A stretch of DNA of 64,000 nt. It comes from Granulicella aggregans (GTDB lineage: Bacteria > Acidobacteriota > Terriglobia > Terriglobales > Acidobacteriaceae). Shown here piece after piece: positions 46,042-55,730 of this stretch. The notes under the pieces are model-generated. The model worked only from the letters and a program-made list of their open reading frames with translations. It made no database searches and was not told the DNA's origin. Position numbers and translations under genes: made by a program. The stretch is taken from positions 124,001-188,000 of the forward strand of contig NZ_JACHIP010000004.1 of NCBI RefSeq assembly GCF_014203275.1. Reading direction: 5' to 3'. Numbering within the stretch: position 1 is the stretch's first letter; each line of letters begins with the position of its first letter.

Positions 46042-47431
46042 GCTTCCACTTCCTGTTGCCTAGGTGCTGAATCTTGAAACCATGGTGAAACGAACGATGC
46101 AAGAACCACGAAGCCCCTGGAAAAGGCGCTGCGTGTGATCCAACTGACGGAATGATGCGGAGATCGGGCGTCGGAAGAAACAGTTCTCAAGTTTTGCTCT
46201 GAACGTAACGTAACGTTTATCTCTACCTGCTGGTAGCGTGTTTTGCCTCCACGGAGTCTGTGGAGCGCGTGCGCGCAAACCCGGCCTGCCGATACTGCGA
46301 CCGCAACCCTAATTTGTACCGTCTTCTCGATTTCGATGAGCTGATTTCGATTGGTTCGAACCTTCGATTATCGATCTTCAATCGAGGCAGGAACACCGCG
46401 TTTTGTCTGCTTGAAACCCCATGTATGAAGGCGGCTAAGCCTGCCTAAATTGATACATGGAAGGCACAGAAGGGATCGGCACCCACGCCATCTCTTAACG
46501 CAAGCCTGATAATACGCTGACCGCCTGATCTTGGCAAATCGAATTTTGGGGGAGTGGGGAATACTGCGGGAGATTCGGCGTTTGGATTACGGATTCCCGT
46601 CAGAATCTGCTTCAGGGCCCCGAAAACTCCAGCCGGGTCACCCTGCGAGCGGGTATCGATCAACAACGCGTTCGGTCTGGAATTCCGACCTTTTGTACTG
46701 GGCCCTGATATTCCGACCTTGGGAGAAGACAAGGCGTCCAACTTTGGTGCAATGGCCAGTCACGGCCTCCTGAAAACGGCTCCCGTATGTTCTGGTAGCC
46801 TCTCCCTTTCCGGTAAACCGCGACTACATGGGCGCGAGCTCTTCCTGGTCCGGGGCGAAACAATCGCAACTCTATGTCGCGGTCGAATATAGTGAGAGCA
46901 ATTGTGAAGCCAAACGAAAAGGCGCGACAAAATCGGCTTTCTTCACTTTGATTTGGTTTGGGAAGACAGGAATATGGAGAAACCCTGAAGACTATATCCG
47001 TTTTTTCGTAGCATGCCTGGGCTTCCGAAGATTTGACCCTGTAACGCGGCAACCCTATAATCGACGTGTTCCGGTACCGCTCTCGCCCTGGCTTGCTCCC
47101 ATGAATCGCCCGGTCGCTACGTACCTGAAGATGGAATCGGCCTGAAAGGGCTGGTCTGTCATTCGGAGGTACGCAGCTAGGTTTCTCGAGATGGAGCGGA
47201 ATGCGCGGCAGCAGGCAGAATGCGCCGCGAAAATAATCGACGAATCGAGTACCCACGACCTGTCCAGCCGGCACCGCGAATGATCCCAACTAACTGATCC
47301 CAGCTGACCGGGCTATGTTTCCGGATACCTTCTAGCCGCGATGCGTTCCCGCTCGCAGAGGCTTTGGATCAACGCCCACAAGTTTATCTTCATCACCATT
47401 CCGCTTTGACCTATAAGGAGCCTCAAACCGC
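46042..47431. other. 1.4-kb gene-poor interval of lower GC
   Basis: No ORF here has a convincing ribosome-binding site or recognisable product. The longest, on the minus strand (46660-47289), has mixed composition and no motif. Composition is visibly less GC-rich than either side. Oddities: a triple AACGT repeat near 46200, TCGAT-rich sequence at 46320-46390, an 11-base direct repeat ATTCCGACCTT (46681 and 46708), and a consensus promoter at 47033-47061 pointing to ompH. It may be a decayed insertion or hold an unrecognised RNA. Confidence 0.5.
47033..47061 (+). promoter_or_regulatory. Consensus sigma-70 promoter upstream of ompH
   Basis: TTGACC, a 17-base spacer and TATAAT, the best promoter match in the window. 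The predicted start near 47068 leaves a leader of about 360 bases before ompH, which includes a 14-codon ORF at 47101-47145. Confidence 0.7.
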
Positions 47432-48112
47432 ATGAATCGCACTCTCGCAATCGTCTCCGCGCTCGGCGCTGGGCTACTCGCTGTCTCCGCTCCTGCTCAG
47501 ACCCCCGCTGCTGCTCCTGCTGCTGCTCCTACCGCACCGGCACCGGTCGTTCCCCAGGCCATTCCGGCAAAGATCGCTTTGATCGCTTTCGAGCAGTCGG
47601 TGTTCGCCACCAATGAAGGCCAGGTTGCAGTCCAAGGCGTTCAGAAGAAGTATGAGCCGAAGAAGTCGCAGATCGACACTCTGGCCCAGGAAGTTGACTC
47701 GCTGAAGAAGCAGCTCCAGGCTCTTCCCGCGACGACCACCGATGAAGATCGTGCGTCGCGTCTGAAGAACATCGACACCAAAGAAAAGCAGCTGAACCGC
47801 GATGCTGAAGATGCCCAGACCGCTTACAACGCGGACCTGCAGGAAGCTTACGGCAAGATGGCGCAGAAGGTGAACGCCACCATGCGCAAGTACGTTCAGG
47901 ACAACGGCTACACGTTGCTGCTGGATGTGAGCGGACAGCAGAACCCGGTTCTGTGGGCGCTTCCGACGACCGATGTCACCGAGGCTGTCATCAATGCCTA
48001 CAACACCGCCTCGGGCGTAGCTGCACCGCCGCCGGCTGCACCTTCGGCGACGCGTCCGCGTCCCGCTGCTGGCGCCGCGAAGGCTCCGGCCGCTGCTCCT
48101 AAGAAGCAGTAG
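47432..48112 (+). CDS. ompH: OmpH/Skp-family periplasmic chaperone
   Basis: 226 residues. A signal peptide (LAIVSALGAGLLAVSAPAQ) is followed by an Ala/Pro linker, then the OmpH domain: KIALIAFEQSVFATNEGQVAVQGVQKKYEPKK, a coiled-coil arm (about 80-140, VDSLKKQLQALPATTTDEDRA) and the closing GYTLLLDVSG and VTEAVINAYN. Skp-like trimers shield unfolded outer-membrane proteins in the periplasm. The C-terminal Ala/Pro tail is longer than usual. ATG with AAGGAG ten bases upstream; preceded by a strong promoter and long leader, followed by a hairpin. Confidence 0.9.
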   Translation: MNRTLAIVSALGAGLLAVSAPAQTPAAAPAAAPTAPAPVVPQAIPAKIALIAFEQSVFATNEGQVAVQGVQKKYEPKKSQIDTLAQEVDSLKKQLQALPATTTDEDRASRLKNIDTKEKQLNRDAEDAQTAYNADLQEAYGKMAQKVNATMRKYVQDNGYTLLLDVSGQQNPVLWALPTTDVTEAVINAYNTASGVAAPPPAAPSATRPRPAAGAAKAPAAAPKKQ

Positions 48113-48131
48113 TTCTTCACTTTCGGAAGCG

Positions 48132-48164
48132 ACGACGAGGGAAGCCTTATGCTCCCCTCGTCGT
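48132..48164 (+). terminator. Hairpin after ompH
   Basis: Arms ACGACGAGGG / CCCTCGTCGT with a 13-base loop; no clear T-run, so efficiency is uncertain. Confidence 0.55.
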
Positions 48165-48552
48165 GGCCGACGGAGATAGCAGGAATGCGGTTTCGCCAAG
48201 GCGGATTAGCATCTCGGGCTGTGGAAACTAATGTGGATTTTCCCGTCGAGGGAAAGCGTCTCTGACTGCTAAAGACTACATGGCTGCCGTCTATATTTTA
48301 AGTGGCGGCTTGCATCCCTTTTATTTTGTTTAGTATGTGGCGATGCGAGACAGATTTGCCCCAGAGTTTGGCGGGAGATCGCTAACTCGTCCCCTGTCAA
48401 CGGTTTCCACAGATCAGGGTTAATTTGCTGTGACAACCTTTCGGCGAAATTGCGCGTGCGATGGGGTTTGCTGCGTCGTGCCGCTCTATTGTTTCCTGCG
48501 AAGGTTCTGGGCGCATTCGGCCTAGAGAGCAAAGCGAGGATGAGGTTTACGT

Positions 48553-48591
48553 CCCACCCATGGCCAAGTGCGAGCCATGGGTAGGACACCC
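48553..48591 (+). repeat. TGGGGCACCC palindromic repeat, copy 17
   Basis: Arms CCCACCCATGGC / GCCATGGGTAGG, one mismatch, tail ACACCCC; flank GGTTTACGT. It ends 39 bases from the lepA stop. Confidence 0.72.
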
Positions 48592-48630
48592 CGGCCATCT
48601 ACTCCGGGCAATGTTTCTGGGGTTGCTGGG

Positions 48631-50433
48631 TTATTCTTCGCCGACCTTCAAGACGGCCAGGAACGCCTCTTGCGGGATGTCGACCTTGCCAATCCGTTTC
48701 ATGCGCTTTTTGCCCTCTTTTTGCTTGTCGAGGAGCTTCTTTTTGCGGCTGATGTCGCCGCCGTAGCATTTGGCGATGACGTTCTTGCGGATGGCGGTTA
48801 CGGTTTCGCGGGCGATGACCTTGGCGCCGATGGCGGCCTGGATGGCGACCTCGAACATCTGGCGGGGGATGAGTTCGCGCATCTTCGAGACGAGGGCGCG
48901 GCCGCGATCGTAGGCGAAGTCGCGATGGACGATGATGCCGAGCGCGTCAACGGGGTCGCCGCCGATGAGGATGTCCATCTTGACCATGGGCGAGATCCAG
49001 GTTCCGGCGAGGACGTAGTCGAGCGAAGCGTAGCCGCGGGAGACACTTTTCAGCTTGTCGTAGAAATCCAGGACGATTTCGTTGAGCGGAAGTTCGTAGG
49101 TGATGAGGACGCGGGTTTCGGAGACGTATTCGAAGTTCTTCTGCTTGCCGCGCTTGTCTTCGACGAGCTTGAGGATTCCGCCGACGTACTCTTCGTTGGT
49201 CAGGATCTTCGCGATGATGACCGGCTCTTCGATGCTCACGATCTCGGTGGGATCGGGCCAGCGTGAGGGGTTGTCGACTTCGAGCACGGTGCCGTCGGTC
49301 ATGGTGATCTTGTAGCGGACGCCGGGGGCGGTGGTGATGAGGTCGAGCGAGAACTCGCGCTCGAGGCGCTCCTGAATGATTTCAAGATGCAGAAGGCCGA
49401 GGAAGCCGCAGCGGAAGCCGAAGCCGAGGGCGACGGAGGACTCTGGCTCGAAGGAGAAGCTGGCGTCGTTGAGGCGGAGCTTCTCGAGAGCGTCGCGGAG
49501 CATGGCGTGCTCGTGCGAGTCAACGGTGTAGAGGCCGGCGAAGACCATCGATTTGATGTCTTCGAAGCCGGGAAGCATCTCGTCGCAGGGGTTTTCGACC
49601 GAGGTGATGGTGTCGCCCACCTTGGTGTCGGCCACATTTTTAATCGTAGCCACGAAGAAGCCTACTTCGCCAGCGGTCAACTCCTGGATCTCGACGGGCT
49701 TGGGGGTCATGACGCCCATGCTCTCGACGTCGAAGGTCTTGCCATTCGAGAGCAGCTTGATCTTCATGCCCTTGCGCATCTTGCCGTTGATGATGCGGGC
49801 GAGGACGATGACGCCTCTGTAGGGATCGAACCAGGAGTCGAAGATGAGGGCCTGAAGAGGGGCTTCGGGGTTGCCCTGCGGCGGGGGGAGCAGGTTGACG
49901 ACGGCTTCGAGGATGGCCTCTACGTTGAGGCCGGTCTTGGCGGAGACGGCGATGGCATCGGTGGCGGGAAGTCCGACCGTTTTTTCGATCATCTCCTTGG
50001 TGCGCTCGATGTCGGCGCTGGGAAGGTCGATCTTGTTGATGATGGGAAGGATTTCCAGGCCGTTCGAGACGGCGAGATAGGCGTTGGCGAGGGTTTGCGC
50101 CTCGACGCCTTGGGTCGCGTCGACGACAAGAAGCGCGCCTTCGCAGGAGGCGAGCGAGCGCGAGACTTCGTAGGAAAAGTCGACGTGGCCGGGGGTGTCG
50201 ATGAGGTTGAGCTGGTAGGTGTCGCCGTCCTTGGCCTTATAGACCATGCGGACGGTGTGGGCCTTGATGGTGATGCCGCGCTCGCGTTCGAGGTCCATGG
50301 CGTCGAGGACCTGGGCCTGCATCTCGCGCGAGGTCAGCGAGCCGGTGAGCTCGAGGAGGCGGTCGGAGAGCGTGGATTTGCCGTGGTCGATATGCGCGAT
50401 GATCGCGAAGTTGCGTATGTGCGATGGATCCAT
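48631..50433 (-). CDS. lepA: Elongation factor 4 (LepA), back-translocating GTPase
   Basis: 600 residues, the usual LepA length. G motifs: AHIDHGKST (P-loop), [10 protein letters not shown] (switch I), [17 protein letters not shown] and the SAK box VSAKTG. The LepA-specific C-terminal domain ends [36 protein letters not shown]. It binds ribosomes and helps translation or biogenesis under stress. ATG 50433; a TAACAT hexamer at 50463-50458 on the minus strand is a plausible -10. Monocistronic as far as can be seen. Confidence 0.98.
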   Translation of the reverse strand: MDPSHIRNFAIIAHIDHGKSTLSDRLLELTGSLTSREMQAQVLDAMDLERERGITIKAHTVRMVYKAKDGDTYQLNLIDTPGHVDFSYEVSRSLASCEGALLVVDATQGVEAQTLANAYLAVSNGLEILPIINKIDLPSADIERTKEMIEKTVGLPATDAIAVSAKTGLNVEAILEAVVNLLPPPQGNPEAPLQALIFDSWFDPYRGVIVLARIINGKMRKGMKIKLLSNGKTFDVESMGVMTPKPVEIQELTAGEVGFFVATIKNVADTKVGDTITSVENPCDEMLPGFEDIKSMVFAGLYTVDSHEHAMLRDALEKLRLNDASFSFEPESSVALGFGFRCGFLGLLHLEIIQERLEREFSLDLITTAPGVRYKITMTDGTVLEVDNPSRWPDPTEIVSIEEPVIIAKILTNEEYVGGILKLVEDKRGKQKNFEYVSETRVLITYELPLNEIVLDFYDKLKSVSRGYASLDYVLAGTWISPMVKMDILIGGDPVDALGIIVHRDFAYDRGRALVSKMRELIPRQMFEVAIQAAIGAKVIARETVTAIRKNVIAKCYGGDISRKKKLLDKQKEGKKRMKRIGKVDIPQEAFLAVLKVGEE

Positions 50434-50554
50434 GAAAGGGGGACAGCCTCAGGGACTATGTTAACACCCGTGGTTGAGTGGGGTTCCTGTTCGGGCCAGT
50501 CCGAAGCAGGTGTCCGTCTACTGCTTTCTTCCCGTAATGCTGCATGTACGGCAC

Positions 50555-53185
50555 CTAATTGAGGGTCAAGACCGGATTTCCGGGCAGACAGACTCGGAAA
50601 GAGGTTCCTTCGCCGATGGCGCTTTGAACGGTGATGCTCCCACCGTGGCGCTGGACTATTTCATGAGAGATGTAGAGGCCTAAGCCGTTACCAAGATCTC
50701 CTTTGGTGCTGTAAAAAGGCTGAAAAAGATTGCGGAGCGTCTCCTCGCTCATGCCGTGACCGTTATCGCGCACCGTAAATTCTGTTGTGTCTGAGTTCGC
50801 AGTACAAGCGAGCGAGATGCGTCCGCCGACCGGAACAGCTTGCACTGCATTGGAGAGCAGATTTGCAAGTACCTGACTGATCTGCCCCAGCGTTCCGTAT
50901 ACGGGGATATCCGGCCCGCTCTCGAGAATCACTTTAACTTCCTTGTTCCTGATCTGTCCCGCGTAGAGGCGAAGAACATCCTGGATAAGATCGCGTGCAG
51001 AGCCATGTTCGGGATGCAGCAGGTCTTCGCGAGCCCACCGGAGGGTCTGCTTGGTGATGCCAGAGATGCGTTGAAGTTCGCCTTCCGCCAGACCAATGTA
51101 ATTCCGGGCTTCGTCATCGCCTGCGACATGGCCGGAGAGCAGATAGAGGAGATTTGTGAGAGCTTCGAGTGGATTGTTAATCTCGTGGGCGATCACACTC
51201 GTCATCCGTCCCGTGAGAGCGAGTTTTTCTGTCATACGAAGAGCTGCTTCGCGCTGACGGCGGTCGGTGAGGTCAGTGCAGGTCCCCACCCATCCAGCGC
51301 GAGCTCCGTTGGCCTGAAAAGGGATAGCCCGAACGAGATTCCAACGTCCTGCCTTATGGGTCTCTGAAAAAAGCCGGACTTCGAGCTCGAATGCGAGTCC
51401 TTCCGCGACCGCATCTCTCCATGACTGGTCGCACCGCAGTTGATCCTCTGCCGGGATAGCTTCCTGCTCGTACCACCGACCGTGACTCCGCAGGCCCTGG
51501 TCGAGCCAGCGCTGATTGACGTAGGTCAGTCTGCCGTCATCATCGGCGGTCCATACGGGATGAGGGAGAGCGTGCGTAAGCTGGAGGAATCGAGCTTCGC
51601 CCAGTTCGATCGCTTCTTCCGCTCTCTTGAGGCTGATGGTCATCACGGCGCCGCGAAAGTCTTTCGCTGATTCGACCTCCATCTTCGTCCATGGAGAACT
51701 GGTCCCGCTGACCTCCTCTTTCCAGGTCGCGAACGACGTTCTGGGATGAAGTGACCGCGCCTTGTCTTCCGCTGAGGCAGGCTCTCCAGCCCACTCTACT
51801 GTCCGCAGGGCTTCCGGCCGGAACCACATGAGATAGCTCTGGGATACGTTGGAGATCCGAATGGCGAGCAGGCCACTCGCAACTCCGCTGAACTCTGTTG
51901 CCCAGCCGATTCGCCTTGAAAGGGAACGGCTCTCGAACACTTCCATGTCGCGGGTTTCATCCATCCACTCCGCGAGCCTGTGGATCTCTTTCTCGTCCGG
52001 AGTGTTGCCAAACATCCGGCAATGGCCACCGGCTACCAGAGCGACTCCGCCAGCGTCGGCTATCTGGACGAGTTCATTCATCTGGTCAGCCATCGCGTTG
52101 AGGTAGTTGTTCTCCGCCGCCATGTGCGCTAGCACCCGGCGCTGCACACCGTGGAAATGGACCATCTTTTTGAGGCTGGCATCGGAGCGCAGGCTCATCA
52201 GCTGGGTGCAGACGAGCTTGGTAAGGAGATCGCATGCGCTGCGGACAAGATAGGGCACGGTATGTGGAGTTGAATGATGGCCGCTGATGAGCCCCCAGAG
52301 TTTGCCTTCGCAGACGATCGAGATCGACATGGAGGAGAGCGTGCCCATGTTGCGCATGTACTCGACGTGGACCGGCGACACGCTTCGCAGCATGGAGTTG
52401 GAGAGATCGATTTTGGCGATCTTATCTTCCGGAAATCTCGATGCGGGGACAGATAGCTTGTGGGTTGCGCAGAGCGGTGAGGGGATGTAGGTCGCGTCCG
52501 GAATGATTCGAACCGTATTGAGAATGTAAAGATCCCGCGCCTGTTGGGGAATGTCCGAAGCTGGGAACCGAAGTCCCAGGTAGCTCGGAAGAGATCCATC
52601 GTTTTCTTCAGCTAATACCGTGCCGTGACCGAACTCATCGAACCGATAAAGCATGACCCGTTCGAATTGGGTCAGATCCCGGACCTTGCGCGTCAGTGCC
52701 ACACACAGTTCCTGCTCGGAAGGAAGCTGGCTCAACATGCCGACAAAGTTGGTAAAGACCTGATTGGTCATGTCGGGGCTGACAAGTCGATCGAGCAGTT
52801 CAAATTCAACGATCCGCTGGCTTTCAACCTGGTGGGTGACGACGGAGTAGAGTCTTCCACGCATCTGAAATGCTCCAAGATACGTGACCAGGGCAGGGCG
52901 CTCGCCCAGATACGCCAAAGCGCGAAGCGCACCCAGAACTTCACGCTCGAAGATAGAGTCAATCTCCGCGCCAAGCACCAGTTGCAGAGGCACTTTGAGG
53001 AACTCTTCGACGTTCTCGCTGGCCCCGACGATGTGACTCTCGAAGGCATTCAGCAAGAGAAGGAATCCGTGTTGCTGGATGCTTCCTGGAATACGGATGG
53101 GCTCGTCTTCGCAGCGTTGAAGTTGAGTTCGCAGAGGTGCGACGGCGCTAAGTGCGGGAGAGGCTTCGAGGTGCTTAGCTTCCAT
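50555..53185 (-). CDS. bphP: Bacteriophytochrome sensor histidine kinase
   Basis: 876 residues with PAS-GAF-PHY-PAS-HisKA-HATPase order. Biliverdin-binding features: Cys25 in QRCEDEPIRIPGSIQQHG, FPASDIPQQARDLY in GAF, VHVEYMRNMG, and the PHY tongue PRTSF. An extra PAS domain lies at about 535-640. Kinase boxes: AHEINNPLEALTNL (phospho-His), LANLLSNAVQA, DNGHGM, FYSTKG and GNGLGL, so it should be active. It senses red/far-red light. No response regulator is adjacent. It overlaps the upstream heme oxygenase gene by 11 bases, so chromophore and apoprotein are made together. Confidence 0.95.
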   Translation of the reverse strand: MEAKHLEASPALSAVAPLRTQLQRCEDEPIRIPGSIQQHGFLLLLNAFESHIVGASENVEEFLKVPLQLVLGAEIDSIFEREVLGALRALAYLGERPALVTYLGAFQMRGRLYSVVTHQVESQRIVEFELLDRLVSPDMTNQVFTNFVGMLSQLPSEQELCVALTRKVRDLTQFERVMLYRFDEFGHGTVLAEENDGSLPSYLGLRFPASDIPQQARDLYILNTVRIIPDATYIPSPLCATHKLSVPASRFPEDKIAKIDLSNSMLRSVSPVHVEYMRNMGTLSSMSISIVCEGKLWGLISGHHSTPHTVPYLVRSACDLLTKLVCTQLMSLRSDASLKKMVHFHGVQRRVLAHMAAENNYLNAMADQMNELVQIADAGGVALVAGGHCRMFGNTPDEKEIHRLAEWMDETRDMEVFESRSLSRRIGWATEFSGVASGLLAIRISNVSQSYLMWFRPEALRTVEWAGEPASAEDKARSLHPRTSFATWKEEVSGTSSPWTKMEVESAKDFRGAVMTISLKRAEEAIELGEARFLQLTHALPHPVWTADDDGRLTYVNQRWLDQGLRSHGRWYEQEAIPAEDQLRCDQSWRDAVAEGLAFELEVRLFSETHKAGRWNLVRAIPFQANGARAGWVGTCTDLTDRRQREAALRMTEKLALTGRMTSVIAHEINNPLEALTNLLYLLSGHVAGDDEARNYIGLAEGELQRISGITKQTLRWAREDLLHPEHGSARDLIQDVLRLYAGQIRNKEVKVILESGPDIPVYGTLGQISQVLANLLSNAVQAVPVGGRISLACTANSDTTEFTVRDNGHGMSEETLRNLFQPFYSTKGDLGNGLGLYISHEIVQRHGGSITVQSAIGEGTSFRVCLPGNPVLTLN

Positions 53186-53765
53186 CTACGACCGATTTCT
53201 CCTGCATCCAGAAGCTAACGGTCGTGAACATGCGCTTGGCCGAGGCGATTACGTTGTCTTGCTGATCGTCAGGAACATGGGTCGTGAGCATCTCGCAGAA
53301 CTCCTTCCAGAGTGGGCCGGTCTGTGAACCATGACCACGGAAGAAGGAGTCGCCGTGACCCGGAGTGAGAGGCAGTGCAGTCTCGACATGGCGTGCAATG
53401 ATCTGGCCGCCCAGCGTGGAGCCTTCGAGCACATACATGGCACCGAGGAGACTCGGCAGGTCCCGGAGGGGCGGGAGCGTCACTCTAACTTGCGGTGCCT
53501 GGACACCAAACCACGCCAGGTCGAGGGCAAGCAGAGGTCTCCTGCTCCTAGCGATAAGAAGCGGCTGCAACCATACTGGAGCGGATAGACAGGCCTGTTC
53601 TTCCCAGGCGGCGATCACACCGTACCATCTTCGCAGGCAGTCGACGTACGCTGCCTGATCGAGATCCGACTGCATCAGCGGCAGAGCGGCTTCTGCGCCG
53701 CGATGCTCTTCTTCCGTTTGCTGCCTGAGTGTCTGCATGTTCAAGTTATGTCGCTCCTCGGACAT
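53175..53765 (-). CDS. bphO: Biliverdin-producing heme oxygenase
   Basis: 196 residues of the bacterial BphO/HemO class. The proximal heme ligand is the His in TEEEHRGAEAAL; the distal helix glycines are in YVLEGSTLGGQIIARHV. It opens heme to biliverdin IX-alpha, iron and CO, supplying the chromophore of the adjacent phytochrome. ATG 53765 has a TATAAG hexamer about 48 bases upstream on its strand; ATG 53738 is an alternative start. First gene of a two-gene operon. Confidence 0.93.
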   Translation of the reverse strand: MSEERHNLNMQTLRQQTEEEHRGAEAALPLMQSDLDQAAYVDCLRRWYGVIAAWEEQACLSAPVWLQPLLIARSRRPLLALDLAWFGVQAPQVRVTLPPLRDLPSLLGAMYVLEGSTLGGQIIARHVETALPLTPGHGDSFFRGHGSQTGPLWKEFCEMLTTHVPDDQQDNVIASAKRMFTTVSFWMQEKSVVDGS

Positions 53766-53901
53766 AGGTTCATGAACATAGGCTTTGTGCAGGTGGTCTA
53801 CTTATACTCTTATTGCCGACAGTGCGAACGTTGTTCAACATGGTCGCTTCTGCAAAGTTGTACTCTCCGTAACTGCATTCCAAAATCGAACCACGGCTGG
53901 C

Positions 53902-54546
53902 CTACGGGAAGTGGAAGAGGATTCCTGTCTGGAGTGTTTGTGGGTAGGAGCCGTGCAAGCCGGTGAAGTCTCCTTTGGAGAACTCGACCACGCGCCAGTC
54001 GATGGGGGCGGCGAGGTGGAGGTCGAGGCCGATGACGATGGACCGGGTGACGCCAACATATTCCTTGGGTACGGCGCTGGGCGTATATATGCCGCTGGTG
54101 TCGGGAGAGTAGCTTACCTCGTTCTTTCCGAAGAGCGCTTCCACGTAGAGGCGGAGCGGCCGCATACTTTCTCTTCTGGGCTGGTAGGCTACGCGGGGGC
54201 CGACGAGATATCCGTGGAGTTGGTTTCCATTGCCCTGGATGCGAAGGTCGACGCGGGGGCAGAGGCCGTAGCGGTTCCACTGGGCGTAGAGGCCAATTGC
54301 GCCGACGGTATATCCGGAGTGGGGAGGGGGCGTGTCTTCGATGGCTCCGCCGAGCATGCCGTAGGTGCCGATCTCTACGGGCGCGTCTCTTGGGTCGGGT
54401 GGAGGCTGGTGAGGACGCGGGTAGCCGAAGGGCGGATAGAAGATCGGCGGGTAGAACTGGGCTCGGCAGCTAGTTGCGGTAAGCCAGGCCAGAGTTAGCA
54501 GCAGAAGGGCGCAGCCAGGAGTTTTGATGACCGGAGTTCGTCTCAT
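53902..54546 (-). CDS. Exported protein, possible outer-membrane beta-barrel or lipoprotein
   Basis: 214 residues. The signal peptide (PGCALLLLTLAWLTATSCRAQ) could be cut after AQ or lipidated at the Cys in TATSC. A Pro/Tyr-rich stretch (FYPPIFYPPFGYPRPHQPPPDP) is followed by about 150 residues of alternating hydrophobic strands ending LFHFP, which suits a small barrel. I do not recognise a family. The ATG at 54546 lies 77 bases inside the 3' end of the GntR gene in another frame; the in-frame extension upstream is a Ser/Pro-rich shadow and was rejected. Translational coupling to gntR is likely. Confidence 0.7.
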   Translation of the reverse strand: MRRTPVIKTPGCALLLLTLAWLTATSCRAQFYPPIFYPPFGYPRPHQPPPDPRDAPVEIGTYGMLGGAIEDTPPPHSGYTVGAIGLYAQWNRYGLCPRVDLRIQGNGNQLHGYLVGPRVAYQPRRESMRPLRLYVEALFGKNEVSYSPDTSGIYTPSAVPKEYVGVTRSIVIGLDLHLAAPIDWRVVEFSKGDFTGLHGSYPQTLQTGILFHFP

Positions 54547-55570
54547 GCTGCTGAGTCTGAACTGCGGCACGCTGGCCTGAGTCCTTGGTTGTGACGGTTT
54601 CTGGAGTGTCACAGTCGAGCTTTCCATCAAGACTGGCGCGGACCATCTGCTGGAGTTCAGTGACGGACTGTTCGGCCAACAGGTTGAAGCGGATGCGCGG
54701 GATGGATGCGGGAAGGACCGTTGCGGTGTGGGAGTCGCAGATGACGGTGCGGGCCTGGTTGAGGCCGGAGGTCCAGCCGTAGAGCGAGGCATCGCGGAGG
54801 AGGAGGGCGTCGGCTTCGAAGCCTGCGGCTACGAGCATGATCTTCGCGAAGGACAGGAAGGGCGGCCAGCGGGAGGCTACTCCGACGAGGGCGTTGTGGG
54901 GTGCGGGGAGCCAGGGTGCGAGGAGCTGTGGGATGGAGCGAACTTGCAAGATCAGCATCGCTACTTCGGGTGGGAGGACGGAGCGGAGGGCTTCCGCTTT
55001 GCTGGGGAGGACGAGGACGAGGGAGCCCGGGAGTTGGGCGGTCATCGCGACGATCGCTTTTGTGTCGCCGGGGCGGGGGAGGTCGGTGAAGCCGATGGTG
55101 AAGCCGGAGGGGAGCTTGATGGACTCGTGGAGCTCCTGCAGGACGATGCGGCGGAGTTCGACGTCGGACTCGATGAGGAGAAGGCGGGCGGGTGGGGCGG
55201 CGTCGAGGTGGCCGAGGATGCGGGCGCGGAGTTCGTCGCGGGTCATGTCGGCGGCACTGGCGGCCTGGATGAGGTTGGCGATGAGCTTGTCGAGGTGAAG
55301 GGTGGGGCGGATGCCGGCGATGTTCCTGGGGGCGGTGTCGCGGACGAAGACGCCGCTGCCTCGGCGGAATTCGACCCAGCTTTCGCGCTCGAGCTGGCGG
55401 TAGCCGGCGCTGACGGTGTTGGGGTGGATGTTGAAGCGTTGCGCGAGGGAGCGGATGCTGGGCAGGCGCTCGCCGGCTGCGAGGTCGCCGGAGAGGATGC
55501 CGAGCGAGACCTGGGTGACGATTTGATTATGAAGGGAGACGTCTCCCGAATGGACGAACCAGAATCTCAT
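54470..55570 (-). CDS. GntR-family regulator with long unassigned C-terminal domain
   Basis: 366 residues. Residues about 1-75 are a GntR winged helix (LHNQIVTQVSLGILSGDLAAGERLPS, IRSLAQRFNIHPNTVSAGYRQLE, GSGVFV). The following 290 residues match neither FCD, UTRA nor the aminotransferase-like MocR domain. RLLLIESDVELRRIVLQELHESI looks receiver-like or Rossmann-like, and a second alpha/beta part follows. The last 40 residues, polar and Gln/Ser rich, are the part overlapped by the next gene. ATG 55570 is chosen over an upstream in-frame ATG because the wHTH begins right after it. It probably regulates itself and the exported protein. Confidence 0.78.
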   Translation of the reverse strand: MRFWFVHSGDVSLHNQIVTQVSLGILSGDLAAGERLPSIRSLAQRFNIHPNTVSAGYRQLERESWVEFRRGSGVFVRDTAPRNIAGIRPTLHLDKLIANLIQAASAADMTRDELRARILGHLDAAPPARLLLIESDVELRRIVLQELHESIKLPSGFTIGFTDLPRPGDTKAIVAMTAQLPGSLVLVLPSKAEALRSVLPPEVAMLILQVRSIPQLLAPWLPAPHNALVGVASRWPPFLSFAKIMLVAAGFEADALLLRDASLYGWTSGLNQARTVICDSHTATVLPASIPRIRFNLLAEQSVTELQQMVRASLDGKLDCDTPETVTTKDSGQRAAVQTQQHETNSGHQNSWLRPSAANSGLAYRN

Positions 55571-55715
55571 GCGCCCGCCTGATGAAGAGTTCGTTCTCAT
55601 CCTGCCTGATCCTTCCGGGGGTTGGCACTGCCGGGAAAGTTGCATTGTGACTCGGTTGTTGGGCAAAGGGGCCGGGATTCTGGCTATCGACGGCAGCTTA
55701 TCCCACGGCGGTAAC

Positions 55716-55730
55716 GTCTACCGGGTAGAC
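55716..55730. promoter_or_regulatory. Perfect palindrome GTCTACC-G-GGTAGAC upstream of osmC-like gene
   Basis: A degenerate second dyad (GTCTACTCC...GGGTAGAG) lies at 55740-55763. TAGACT within the first dyad could be a -10. Confidence 0.45.

Larger units (their letters stand above)
48113..48630. other. Gene-free interval with hairpin, AT-rich patch and one palindrome
   Basis: 518 bases between convergent ompH and lepA. It holds the ompH hairpin, an AT-richer stretch around 48285-48330, two inverted GTTTCCACA words (48220-48228 and 48403-48411) and palindrome copy 17. No ORF is supported. Confidence 0.55.

Noticed and set aside
46660..47289. 209-codon minus-strand frame in the gene-poor interval
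   Set aside because: No ribosome-binding site, no recognisable motif, mixed codon use and conflict with a strong plus-strand promoter; kept only as part of the interval description.
48220..48411. Inverted GTTTCCACA words and an AT-rich patch, reminiscent of DnaA boxes at an origin
   Set aside because: Each word has two differences from TTATCCACA, only two clear ones occur, and no dnaA, dnaN or parAB gene is near.
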